Assembly (NCBI GenBank): GCA_003648675.1
Contig: QMPS01000068.1
Location: forward strand, 1-5,551
Reading direction: 5' to 3'
Length of the DNA stretch: 5,551 nucleotides
Source: Aquificota bacterium
GTDB taxonomy: Bacteria; Thermosulfidibacterota; Thermosulfidibacteria; Thermosulfidibacterales; B14-G1
Part shown: positions 1-5,551 of the stretch, piece by piece
How the letters are laid out: each line of letters begins with the position of its first letter
How positions within the stretch are numbered: the stretch's first letter is position 1
Notes under the pieces: generated by a model
The model's database searches: none
Seen by the model: the letters and a program-made list of their open reading frames with translations, nothing else
What the model was told of the DNA's origin: nothing
Made by a program: the position numbers and the translations under genes

Positions 1-463
1 CCACAGCATCTATACCTGTAGGAGTCCTGCCCCCATGTATATAAACCTCCCAGGAATCACCCTTCCTCTTGGCGTCTATAGCCACCACTATGCACTGGGA
101 ACCGAAGGCCCTACTGGCTTCGGCCACCAAGGAAGGGTTATTCACCGCCGCCGTGTTGATGGAAACCTTGTCCGCCCCCGCCACCAACAGGTTTCTCACA
201 TCCTCCAAGTTCCGCACCCCGCCTCCCACGGTGAGGGGCATGAAGACCTGCTCAGCAGTGCGCCGGACCACGTCTATCATGATGTCGCGCTTCTCATAAG
301 AGGCCGTAATGTCCAAAAAGACCAGTTCATCCGCCATCTCTTCATCATAGAAACGAGCGTTCTCCACAGGATCCCCCGCATCCCTCAAATCCACAAAGTT
401 GATTCCCTTAACCACCCGGCCTTCCATCACGTCCAGGCAGGGAATGATCCTTTTAGCCAGCAA
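1..463 (-). CDS. hisF: Imidazole glycerol phosphate synthase, cyclase subunit HisF (N-terminal part, runs off left edge)
   Basis: HisF is the cytoplasmic cyclase half of the HisH-HisF synthase. It uses ammonia from HisH to convert PRFAR into imidazole glycerol phosphate and AICAR in histidine biosynthesis. Read on the minus strand, the protein opens with [11 protein letters not shown], the family's hallmark N-terminus. The two catalytic aspartates fall at the expected places: Asp11 in PCLDV and Asp130 in VVAIDAK. Also visible are the beta-strand LVFLDITAS (about 47-55), the phosphate-binding VGGGVR loop (79-84) and [12 protein letters not shown] (96-107). The family is about 250-260 residues long, so the 154 codons here are the first 60 percent of the barrel. 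The start is TTG at 463, with GGAGG 8 nt upstream (472-476). An in-frame GTG (475-473) lies inside that Shine-Dalgarno and is less likely. One small oddity is Met43 in EEMADELV, where relatives usually have Gly. The identification is secure. Confidence 0.97.
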   Translation of the reverse strand, partial: MLAKRIIPCLDVMEGRVVKGINFVDLRDAGDPVENARFYDEEMADELVFLDITASYEKRDIMIDVVRRTAEQVFMPLTVGGGVRNLEDVRNLLVAGADKVSINTAAVNNPSLVAEASRAFGSQCIVVAIDAKRKGDSWEVYIHGGRTPTGIDAV

Positions 464-470
464 AACTTCC

Positions 471-479
471 ACCTCCTCA
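471..479 (-). promoter_or_regulatory. Ribosome binding site of hisF
   Basis: Read on the minus strand, TGAGGAGGT is a near-complete Shine-Dalgarno. Its GGAGG core ends 8 nt before the TTG at 463. This decides the TTG start over the in-frame GTG that overlaps the core. Confidence 0.75.
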
Positions 480-480
480 C

Positions 481-529
481 AGACTCTGTTGAAGAATCTA
501 GCCCAACCCCACAACAAGGTAAAGGGCTA
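481..529 (-). other. Two adjacent stem-loops in the hisF leader
   Basis: On the minus strand, AGATTCT (499-493) can pair with AGAGTCT (487-481) across a 5-nt loop, giving 7 bp with one G-U. The stem ends one nucleotide before the hisF Shine-Dalgarno. Directly upstream, TAGCCC (529-524) can pair with GGGCTA (504-499) around a 19-nt loop; the two stems share only position 499. Neither is followed by a U-tract, so this is not a simple terminator. There is no run of histidine codons that would mark a classic his leader peptide. It could be an RNA element, a DNA operator or chance. Confidence 0.3.
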
Positions 530-555
530 AGAGGCCTAAAGTACTGGAAATTAAT

Positions 556-584
556 GTTATTCTTTGTTAATCACGATTCCACAA
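556..584 (-). promoter_or_regulatory. hisF: Possible sigma-70-type promoter for hisF
   Basis: On the minus strand, TTGTGG (584-579; 3 of 6 match to TTGACA) lies 17 nt from AATAAC (561-556; 4 of 6 match to TATAAT). It sits in the AT-rich part of the divergent region. Initiation here would give a leader of roughly 85 nt ahead of hisF. This is a weak consensus match with correct spacing only. Confidence 0.2.
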
Positions 585-600
585 AAAACCCAAGGACCCC

Positions 601-644
601 TTGCATCTCTTCCGTTATTTAGTGTATTAGCATATCAGAATAAT
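601..644 (+). promoter_or_regulatory. Possible promoter region for the mla operon
   Basis: This AT-rich stretch upstream of mlaE holds TTGCAT (601-606) 18 nt from TATTAG (625-630), and a second -10-like hexamer AATAAT (639-644; 5 of 6 match) without a good -35. Either would start transcription 30-45 nt before mlaE. Neither is convincing alone. The operon must start somewhere here, because the upstream gene is divergent. Confidence 0.25.
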
Positions 645-656
645 TTCGTTCATAGC

Positions 657-693
657 CCCGTAGAACGGGTCCAAAGGTGAACATGTTGGATTC
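657..693 (+). other. Two mutually exclusive stems at the mlaE translation start
   Basis: Stem A pairs CCCGT (657-661) with ACGGG (665-669) over a 3-nt loop. Stem B pairs GGGTCCAA (667-674) with TTGGATTC (686-693): 8 bp including two G-U pairs, with an 11-nt loop (675-685). That loop holds exactly the AGGTGA Shine-Dalgarno and the ATG. Both stems need G667-G669, so they cannot coexist. The stems are short and may be chance, but the placement is suggestive. Confidence 0.3.
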
Positions 694-1465
694 AGCCATT
701 TTGGGCATAAGGTGGATAGGAAAGACCGTTCTCTTCCCTGTAAGGATCCTGGGCAGAGTCGGGCTCTTCTTAGCCACAGCCATCTTCTGGACATTCGTCC
801 CCCCCCTCAAAGTAGAACGCCTCATCAGGCAGATCAACTTCATAGGAGCAAAATCCGTCACCATCGTAGCTCTCACCGGCGCCTTCACAGGCATGGTTCT
901 CACCCTAGAGTCCTATTACGCCTTAGAGCGGTTTGGAGCCGATGCCCTGCTGGGACCCGCAGTAGCCCTCTCCATGATCCGAGAACTGGGACCTGTCATC
1001 TCCGCTTTCATGATCACCGCCCGAGCAGGATCGGCCCTGACAGCGGAAATCGGTATCATGCGCATCACCGAACAAATAGACGCCCTTGAAATGATGGGGC
1101 TTAACCCCTTCAGATACCTGATAGTACCCAACCTCCTTGCCGGTATCATCTCTTTCCCACTCTTGGCTTCCCTTTTCAACGTAGTGGGTATCTATGGAGG
1201 CTATGTAGTAGGGGTCAAACTCCTAGGGGTAAGCTCCGGCACCTTCTTCGGCGAGATGCCCCAGTACATAGATTTAACAGAGATCCTCCACGGCCTGTAC
1301 AAGTCCACGACCTTCGGACTGGTGGTGACCTGGATCTGCTGCTACTTCGGCTACACCACAGGCTACGGAGCTGAAGGAGTAAGCAAAGCCACCACCCGAG
1401 CAGTGGTGGCATCCTGCGTCCTGATCCTGGTGTGTGACTATGTGATCACCTCTTTGCTATTCTGA
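683..1465 (+). CDS. mlaE: Phospholipid ABC transporter permease MlaE (YrbE family)
   Basis: MlaE is the inner-membrane permease of the MlaFED complex, which exchanges phospholipids with the periplasmic carrier MlaC. The 260-residue protein matches the usual family length. It is strongly hydrophobic, with an N-terminal amphipathic region followed by about five membrane segments. The family hallmark runs from about residue 100 to 142: RELGPV, then ARAGSALTAEIG (113-124), then TEQIDALEMMGLNP (129-142). The last part is the cytoplasmic segment expected to contact the ATPase. KATTRAVV near the C-terminus is also conserved. I chose ATG 683 because AGGTGA (675-680) then pairs at a normal aligned spacing. 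GTG 677, two codons upstream, lies inside that Shine-Dalgarno, and TTG 686 is a further alternative. It is the first gene of the operon; the stop at 1463-1465 shares its last base with the mlaF Shine-Dalgarno. Confidence 0.95.
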   Translation: MLDSAILGIRWIGKTVLFPVRILGRVGLFLATAIFWTFVPPLKVERLIRQINFIGAKSVTIVALTGAFTGMVLTLESYYALERFGADALLGPAVALSMIRELGPVISAFMITARAGSALTAEIGIMRITEQIDALEMMGLNPFRYLIVPNLLAGIISFPLLASLFNVVGIYGGYVVGVKLLGVSSGTFFGEMPQYIDLTEILHGLYKSTTFGLVVTWICCYFGYTTGYGAEGVSKATTRAVVASCVLILVCDYVITSLLF

Positions 1466-1476
1466 AAGGAGCCAGT

Positions 1477-2301
1477 GTGATCCAGGTTATAGATCTACAC
1501 AGCACTTTGGGAAAACAAAAGGTTTTAGACGGAGTCACCTTGAAGGTGGAAACTGGTGAGGTCCTGGCCCTTATCGGCAAAAGCGGCGTGGGAAAGAGCG
1601 TGCTACTCAAACACGTGGTAGCCCTCATGAAGGGGGAAAAAGGCAAGGTGCTCATAGACGGAGAGGACATCACCACAGCCAAAGGGCGGAAGTTGGAAGA
1701 GCTGAGAAGTCGGATAGGATTCCTTTTCCAGGGAGGAGCCCTTTTCGACTCCCTCACCCTCTTTGACAACATAGCCTTCCCCCTGAGGGAAAAGACCAAA
1801 ATGGACGAACAAAAGATAAGGGAAAAGGTGCTGTATGAACTGGAACAAGTGGGGCTGAAAGGCATGGAACACAAATTCCCAGCAGAGCTCAGCGGAGGCA
1901 TGAGGAAGAGGGCCGCCTTGGCCCGGTGTATGGTGACTGCACCGGAGATTATGCTCTTCGATGAACCCACCACGGGACTGGACCCCATCACTGCCCACTC
2001 CATCAACGATCTCATAAAAAGGACTCATGAGAGGGTGTGTTTCACGGGCATCGTGGTATCCCATGAGATCCCTGACATATTCTTCTTAGTAGACAAGGTA
2101 GCCATGCTCCACGAAGGTAAAATCGTGGCTTTCGGAACCCCCCTGGAGATCATGAGATCCTCCCATCCCGTGGTGCGCCAGTTCATTACGGGAGGGAGAA
2201 GAGAGATGGAAGACGTGTTTGAACCTATTATAGAAAAACTGGAAGAAGAGTTCAGAGCAAAAGGTAAATGCACTCAGGAGAAGAAAGATGAAAAGGTTTG
2301 A
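1477..2301 (+). CDS. mlaF: Phospholipid ABC transporter ATP-binding protein MlaF
   Basis: MlaF is the cytoplasmic ATPase that powers the MlaFED phospholipid transporter and pairs with MlaE. All nucleotide-binding motifs are intact in the 274 residues: Walker A GKSGVGKS (34-41), Q-loop Gln85 in [13 protein letters not shown], signature LSGGM (138-142), Walker B IMLFDE (158-163) with catalytic Glu163, D-loop GLDP (167-170) and switch His196. FQGGALFDS with LSGGMRKR is characteristic of the MlaF/Ttg2A branch rather than general importers. Beyond about residue 240 there is a charged, helix-prone tail ([20 protein letters not shown]). In E. coli the MlaF C-terminal extension reaches across the dimer. 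The GTG start has AAAGGAG (1465-1471) 5 nt upstream, and the gap from mlaE is 11 nt. The last 14 nt overlap mlaD, suggesting translational coupling. Confidence 0.96.
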   Translation: MIQVIDLHSTLGKQKVLDGVTLKVETGEVLALIGKSGVGKSVLLKHVVALMKGEKGKVLIDGEDITTAKGRKLEELRSRIGFLFQGGALFDSLTLFDNIAFPLREKTKMDEQKIREKVLYELEQVGLKGMEHKFPAELSGGMRKRAALARCMVTAPEIMLFDEPTTGLDPITAHSINDLIKRTHERVCFTGIVVSHEIPDIFFLVDKVAMLHEGKIVAFGTPLEIMRSSHPVVRQFITGGRREMEDVFEPIIEKLEEEFRAKGKCTQEKKDEKV

Positions 2302-2740
2302 TTTAGAACTTGCCGTCGGTATATTCTTTTTGATAGGCATAGCTTGTCTGGCCTACCTGTCTATAAAACTGGGTAGGATGGAGGTCATTGGATACAAAGG
2401 CTATGCGGTGTATGCCAAATTTTCCAACGTAGGCGGGTTAAAAAAAGGGGCCAGCGTGGAGATAGGGGGAGTAGAAGTGGGAAGGGTGAAAGATATAAAA
2501 CTGGACCCTGAAGACTACACCGCCGTTGTCACCTTCCTACTCAATCCCGAGGTAAAACTCCCCGAAGATTCCATAGCCGCTGTGAAGACGAAAGGGCTCA
2601 TTGGTGAAAAGTACGTGTCCATAACCCCCGGGGCATCAGAACGGGCGATACAACCAGGTGGGCGCATCCGAGAGACCCAACCCCCCTTCGACCTGAGCGA
2701 CGCTATTGGCCGCTTGATATATGGAAGCCCTGGGAAATAA
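2288..2740 (+). CDS. mlaD: MCE-family phospholipid-binding protein MlaD
   Basis: MlaD is the membrane-anchored MCE protein that forms a hexameric periplasmic ring on the MlaE-MlaF core and channels phospholipid to or from MlaC. The 150 residues contain a single N-terminal transmembrane helix (about 8-26) and one MCE domain (about 38-116). The domain includes [23 protein letters not shown] and the conserved [12 protein letters not shown] strand (101-112). A short tail follows, with an amphipathic segment [13 protein letters not shown] (134-146). E. coli MlaD is about 183 residues, so this one is shorter, mainly at the C-terminus. It has one MCE domain, unlike multi-domain PqiB or YebT. The ATG start has AGGAG (2276-2280) 7 nt upstream, inside the end of mlaF, and the genes overlap by 14 nt in a different frame. 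Confidence 0.95.
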   Translation: MKRFDLELAVGIFFLIGIACLAYLSIKLGRMEVIGYKGYAVYAKFSNVGGLKKGASVEIGGVEVGRVKDIKLDPEDYTAVVTFLLNPEVKLPEDSIAAVKTKGLIGEKYVSITPGASERAIQPGGRIRETQPPFDLSDAIGRLIYGSPGK

Positions 2741-2755
2741 GGAGGATTTGGGAGG
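2738..2755 (+). promoter_or_regulatory. Tandem Shine-Dalgarno sequences before mlaA
   Basis: A perfect TAAGGAGG (2738-2745) starts on the mlaD stop codon and ends 10 nt before the mlaA ATG. A second GGAGG (2751-2755) touches the ATG directly, too close for normal initiation. The first copy is the likely functional site. The second could hold the ribosome or occlude the start. Confidence 0.5.
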
Positions 2756-3607
2756 ATGAAAAGCATATTCAAAGCCACACTAGCAGTAGTAGTAGTTATG
2801 TTGGTTTGGGCCACTGTTTCTATGGCCTCGGACCCCTTTCCCATCATTCTAGCATCCGCCGAGTTCACGCCCTTAACCCCTAAAAAAGAAGCCCAAGTGT
2901 GTCCCCAAAAAGATGAGATAGACACCAACAGAATCAGACTGGCCCAGAAATGGGAAGAAGAGGAGAAAGCTAGAAAAGCTAGGGAAAAGGGGAAAGTGAT
3001 TCAAGGCACCATGCCCGACCCATTCCAGCCCGTAAACAGAGGCTTCTTCTGGGTCAACGATAAGCTCTACTTTAACGCCCTTAAGCCCCTAGCCAGGGTT
3101 TATGGCTTCATCCTCCCTGAAGATGTGAGAATTGGAGTGAGGCACGCCATACTGAACCTCCACGCCCCGGTGCGCTTTGCCAACTCTCTCCTCCAGTTTA
3201 AGTTAGAGAAGGCAGGCATAGTCCTATGCCGGTTCGCCATCAACTCCACCGTGGGACTGGGAGGACTCTTGGATCCCGCATCCCAGATGGGCTTGAAAAG
3301 GGTGGACGAAGACTTTGGTCAAACCCTGGGGGTCTATGGTGTGAAAGAGGTGGCTTATATAGACTGGCCCATTCTGGGAACATCGTGTGTCAGAGACTCT
3401 CTAGGCACCGTGTTCGATACCCTTATAGACCCCATCTACTATTTGGTAAACGGCTGGGTCTATGCAGGAATTTTTGCCCTAGACAAGATCAACGAAACCT
3501 CCCTCACCTTGGGAACCTACGAGAGCCTGATAGAGTCAGCCATAGACCCTTACATCGCCGTGAGAAACGCTTACTACCAGTATAGAAGGGAACTCATCCA
3601 AAAATAG
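2756..3607 (+). CDS. mlaA: MlaA/VacJ-family outer-membrane phospholipid protein (no lipobox)
   Basis: MlaA sits in the inner leaflet of the outer membrane, where it removes mislocalised outer-leaflet phospholipid and exchanges it with MlaC. The conserved core runs from about residue 88 to the end (283): DPFQPVNRGFFWVND, then LPEDVRIGVRHAILNLHAPVRFAN, then INSTVGLGGLLDPA (162-175), then EDFGQTLGVYGV (185-196), then WPILG and VRDSLG. The N-terminus is a signal peptide (about 1-24) ending in VSMA followed by Ser-Asp, which looks like a signal peptidase I site. There is no cysteine there; the first is Cys49 in QVCPQK. The classic lipid anchor therefore seems absent. An extra segment of about 60 residues precedes the core and includes a strongly charged helix-prone stretch (about 53-80). 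TAAGGAGG (2738-2745) lies 10 nt before the ATG, and a second GGAGG abuts the ATG. Confidence 0.93.
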   Translation: MKSIFKATLAVVVVMLVWATVSMASDPFPIILASAEFTPLTPKKEAQVCPQKDEIDTNRIRLAQKWEEEEKARKAREKGKVIQGTMPDPFQPVNRGFFWVNDKLYFNALKPLARVYGFILPEDVRIGVRHAILNLHAPVRFANSLLQFKLEKAGIVLCRFAINSTVGLGGLLDPASQMGLKRVDEDFGQTLGVYGVKEVAYIDWPILGTSCVRDSLGTVFDTLIDPIYYLVNGWVYAGIFALDKINETSLTLGTYESLIESAIDPYIAVRNAYYQYRRELIQK

Positions 3608-3617
3608 AGGTGAAAGC

Positions 3618-4226
3618 ATGAAGGGTAAGGTTTTGACAACCCTATTGGTCCTTTTAACGGCATTGCCTGTGTTGGCGGCCCCCACCCCTGCAGTGTCCCC
3701 CATGGACCAAGTGAAGAGCGAAATAGAGGACGCCCTAACCATTTTGAAGAACCCCAAACTCAAACCCAAAGAGAAAAGCCAAGAGATCCTGAAAATCGTT
3801 GAGAAGTCAGTTGACTGGCAAGAGGTGGCCAGAAGGGTGCTGGGCATAAGGTGGAGACGGGTGAACCCTCAGCAGAGAGAGAGATTTACCCAACTCTTTA
3901 AAGAGTTCGTCAAGGCCAACTATGCCGACAAGTTCGAGAAATACTCTGACGAGAAGATCATCTACGAAAAAGAGGAAACCGACCCTCCCTACGCCCGGGT
4001 TCTTCTAAAGATATACTCCAAGGCCCAGCCCAAGCCTATTTCTATGGAATGCCGGCTCATCAACAAAGAAGGGAAATGGCTTGTGTATGACATCCTCATC
4101 GAAGGAGTGAGTATGGTGAATAACTACCGGGTCCAGATCAACGACATCCTGGTAAACAAGTCCTTCGATGACATGCTCAAGACCTTGGAAAAGAAAATCC
4201 AAGAGAAGTTCGGCAAGGAGAGCTAA
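3618..4226 (+). CDS. mlaC: Periplasmic phospholipid-binding protein MlaC (Ttg2D family)
   Basis: MlaC is the soluble periplasmic shuttle that carries phospholipid between MlaA at the outer membrane and MlaFED at the inner membrane. The 202 residues match the family length (about 210 in E. coli). The N-terminus is a clear signal peptide (about 1-20): Lys2 and Lys4, a Leu/Val-rich core, and a cleavage site after VLA. The mature part shows the family pattern: VDWQEVARRVLGIRWRRV, then RERFTQLFKEFVKANYADKF, and the later strands KPISMECRLINKEGKWLVYDILIEGVSMVNNYR. The helical tail ends in a Lys-rich stretch. The ATG at 3618 has GAGGTGA (3607-3613) 4 nt upstream, beginning at the last base of the mlaA stop, with a 10-nt gap between genes. 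No terminator-like hairpin follows the stop, so transcription probably continues into the next gene. Confidence 0.93.
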   Translation: MKGKVLTTLLVLLTALPVLAAPTPAVSPMDQVKSEIEDALTILKNPKLKPKEKSQEILKIVEKSVDWQEVARRVLGIRWRRVNPQQRERFTQLFKEFVKANYADKFEKYSDEKIIYEKEETDPPYARVLLKIYSKAQPKPISMECRLINKEGKWLVYDILIEGVSMVNNYRVQINDILVNKSFDDMLKTLEKKIQEKFGKES

Positions 4227-4232
4227 AGGCCA

Positions 4233-5551
4233 TTGAATATAAGGAGTGACCTATCATGGCTCCTGGTCCTCCTTATCTCCCTGGCTGTCTTTCTACCAGG
4301 TTTGGGAGCCTACCCCCTCCTGGATCCTGACGAGGGCAGAAATGCCCAGGTAGCCCTAGAAGTGGTGAGGGACGGCCACTGGCTCCCTCCCACCCTCAAC
4401 GGCCAGGTGCGCTACCAGAAACCTCCCCTCTACTATTGGATGGTAGCCTCCTCTTTCCTCCTCATCGGCCCAGGAGAATTCGCCGCCCGCCTACCCTCGG
4501 CGTTAGCAGCCCTCATAGGAGTATGGGTCACCCTACTGCTGGGAACCCGCCTCTGGGGGAGAGAAAAAGGCTGCCTAGCCGCCCTACTCCAGGCCACTTC
4601 CCTCATCTACGTAAGCTACGCCCACATAGTGATCTTCGACATGGTCCTCACCTCCTTCATCCTCGCCTCTCTGCTATTCCTGTGGAAAGCTCTAGAAGAG
4701 GGAAAAAAGAGGGACTGGGCCTTAGCCTCCCTATTCGTCGCCCTAGCCTTCCTCACCAAGGGACCCGTAGGCATGGTCATACCACTTATGACATTTCTGC
4801 CTGTCCTCCTATACAAGTCTCTGGTGGACAAGGAGAGAATCTCCATTCCTTGGCCCCTGGTCATTCTGGTCTTCCTGCTCATTGCCGCTCCTACCTTTGT
4901 ACTAGCAGAGCTTAGAGAACCGGGCTACTGCTACCACTTCTTTTGGGAGGAAAACGTCCTGAGATACCTCACCCCCCGCTTCCACCGAGGAGCTCCCTTC
5001 TACTATTACCTTCCAGTAATCCTCTTAGGACTCCTACCCTGGACCTTCCTCCTTCCCAGCGCCCTGAGAAAGCTGCAAGAACTCTGGCGTCTCTACCCCC
5101 ATCGCACCCTCTTCCTCGCCTCGTGGATTTTACTACCCACCATTTTCTTCACCCTCTCCAAATCCAAAATGCCCCACTACATCCTGCCCACTTTCCCCGC
5201 CTGGGCCCTCCTCATAGCCGGTACTTGGAAGGAAAACCAAATCTTCCCCTTCAAGCTCATCCCCCCAGTCCTCATAGCCTACCTACTGGTGTTCATGGTG
5301 GCCATGCCCATCTACTCCAAAAGAAAGTCCGCAGCCTTCGCAGTGTCCCTTATGGTCAAAAATGACAGCACGCCCCTTTACACTTACAAAGCAGAAAAGA
5401 GATATTCCCTGGCCTTCTACTCGGGAAAGAAGATCCGAAACTTTAAATCCATGGAAGAACTGAAGAATGCACTGGACTCTGTAAGCAAGGCCTACGTCCT
5501 GACAAAAAGGGAAAAGCTGGGGTCCATCCTGGCTCTATCCCCACCCTACTC
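4233..5551 (+). CDS. ArnT/PMT-like membrane glycosyltransferase (C-terminus beyond right edge)
   Basis: This is a multi-pass glycosyltransferase of the GT-C fold (ArnT / dolichyl-phosphate-mannose transferase superfamily). Such enzymes use polyprenyl-phosphate sugars on the periplasmic face to glycosylate lipid A, other envelope lipids or proteins. Visible hallmarks, numbered from TTG 4233, are a first membrane helix (about 7-24), LLDPDEGRNAQVA with the acidic Asp31/Asp33/Glu34 loop, KPPLYYW (63-69), FLTKGPVG (about 173-180), the FWEENVLRYLTPRFHRGAPFYYYLP region, and SKSKMPHYILPTFPAW (309 on). This last motif is typical of ArnT-like proteins. The reading frame is open for 439 codons to the window edge. 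The start is uncertain: TTG 4233 is the only in-frame ATG/GTG/TTG start before the first helix and has a poor Shine-Dalgarno, while a well-placed ATG at 4256 is in another frame. The acceptor and sugar cannot be read from sequence. It lies 6 nt after mlaC and is probably co-transcribed. Confidence 0.88.
   Translation, partial: MNIRSDLSWLLVLLISLAVFLPGLGAYPLLDPDEGRNAQVALEVVRDGHWLPPTLNGQVRYQKPPLYYWMVASSFLLIGPGEFAARLPSALAALIGVWVTLLLGTRLWGREKGCLAALLQATSLIYVSYAHIVIFDMVLTSFILASLLFLWKALEEGKKRDWALASLFVALAFLTKGPVGMVIPLMTFLPVLLYKSLVDKERISIPWPLVILVFLLIAAPTFVLAELREPGYCYHFFWEENVLRYLTPRFHRGAPFYYYLPVILLGLLPWTFLLPSALRKLQELWRLYPHRTLFLASWILLPTIFFTLSKSKMPHYILPTFPAWALLIAGTWKENQIFPFKLIPPVLIAYLLVFMVAMPIYSKRKSAAFAVSLMVKNDSTPLYTYKAEKRYSLAFYSGKKIRNFKSMEELKNALDSVSKAYVLTKREKLGSILALSPPY
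4241..4258 (+). promoter_or_regulatory. Strong Shine-Dalgarno and ATG out of frame with the glycosyltransferase
   Basis: AAGGAG (4241-4246) lies 9 nt before ATG 4256, an ordinary initiation layout. That ATG opens only a 24-codon frame ending at TGA 4328-4330, not the glycosyltransferase. Removing one G at 4258-4259 would join the ATG directly to CTCCTGGTC, the start of the enzyme's first membrane helix. Confidence 0.5.

Noticed and set aside
481..529. Rho-independent terminator upstream of hisF
   Set aside because: The stems are not GC-rich enough and neither is followed by a T-tract on the minus strand. The sequence after them is the hisF Shine-Dalgarno.
35..622. Plus-strand open frame of 195 codons
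   Set aside because: It is antisense to hisF, whose catalytic motifs are unmistakable on the other strand. Its translation is His/Pro-rich low-complexity with no family resemblance, and it runs on into the intergenic region without a ribosome binding site.
677..682. GTG 677 as the mlaE start
   Set aside because: The GTG is part of the AGGTGA Shine-Dalgarno that serves ATG 683, and no good Shine-Dalgarno lies upstream of it. It cannot be fully excluded, since the difference is two residues.
1446..2064. Long minus-strand open frames of 189 and 153 codons
   Set aside because: They lie opposite mlaF, which has all ABC ATPase motifs. The antisense translations are Ser/Pro-rich shadows.
2781..2800. 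GTA/TAG triplet repeat
   Set aside because: It is a short run of valine codons in the hydrophobic core of the MlaA signal peptide, too short to suggest a repeat element.
2894..2905. Cys49 of MlaA as a lipobox cysteine
   Set aside because: The residues before it (Ala-Gln-Val) do not fit a lipobox, and it is about 25 residues past the hydrophobic core of the signal peptide.
4436..5365. Plus-strand open frames of 159 and 140 codons
   Set aside because: They are in an alternative frame to the glycosyltransferase. The translations are Pro/His/Arg/Ser-rich, as expected from shifted C-rich codons, and the glycosyltransferase frame has family motifs throughout.

Overview
The window comes from a diderm (outer-membrane) bacterium. 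It carries a complete cluster for outer-membrane lipid asymmetry (Mla/Ttg2-type phospholipid transport), flanked by the start of a histidine biosynthesis gene on one side and a membrane glycosyltransferase on the other. The exact organism cannot be fixed from sequence alone. The gene order mlaE-mlaF-mlaD-mlaA-mlaC with no mlaB, the roughly balanced base composition, and frequent AGG/AGA arginine and ATA isoleucine codons would suit a Desulfobacterota-like or related, possibly heat-tolerant lineage. That is a weak inference.

Layout. (1) Positions 1-463, minus strand: the N-terminal 154 codons of hisF, running off the left edge. (2) Positions 464-682: an AT-richer divergent intergenic region with weak promoter-like elements facing both ways. 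It also has small inverted repeats next to the ribosome binding sites of both hisF and mlaE. (3) Positions 683-4226, plus strand: mlaE (permease), mlaF (ATPase), mlaD (MCE-domain substrate-binding protein), mlaA (VacJ-family outer-membrane component) and mlaC (periplasmic phospholipid carrier). Gaps are 10-15 nt, with one 14-nt overlap, so this is almost certainly one operon. (4) Positions 4233-5551, plus strand: an ArnT-like polyprenyl-phosphate-sugar glycosyltransferase, cut by the right edge. It lies 6 nt after mlaC and is probably in the same transcript.

How they work together. MlaE, MlaF and MlaD form the inner-membrane ABC complex. MlaC ferries phospholipid through the periplasm. MlaA sits in the inner leaflet of the outer membrane and exchanges phospholipid with MlaC. 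The downstream glycosyltransferase belongs to a family that transfers sugars from polyprenyl-phosphate carriers onto envelope lipids or proteins, so the operon looks like an envelope-maintenance unit. hisF is divergent and functionally unrelated.

I found no mobile element, CRISPR array, RNA gene or clear Rho-independent terminator, and no undescribed system. The points most worth checking are the start of the glycosyltransferase, where the well-placed ATG is one base out of frame; the stems around the mlaE and hisF initiation regions; and an MlaA that lacks a lipobox.
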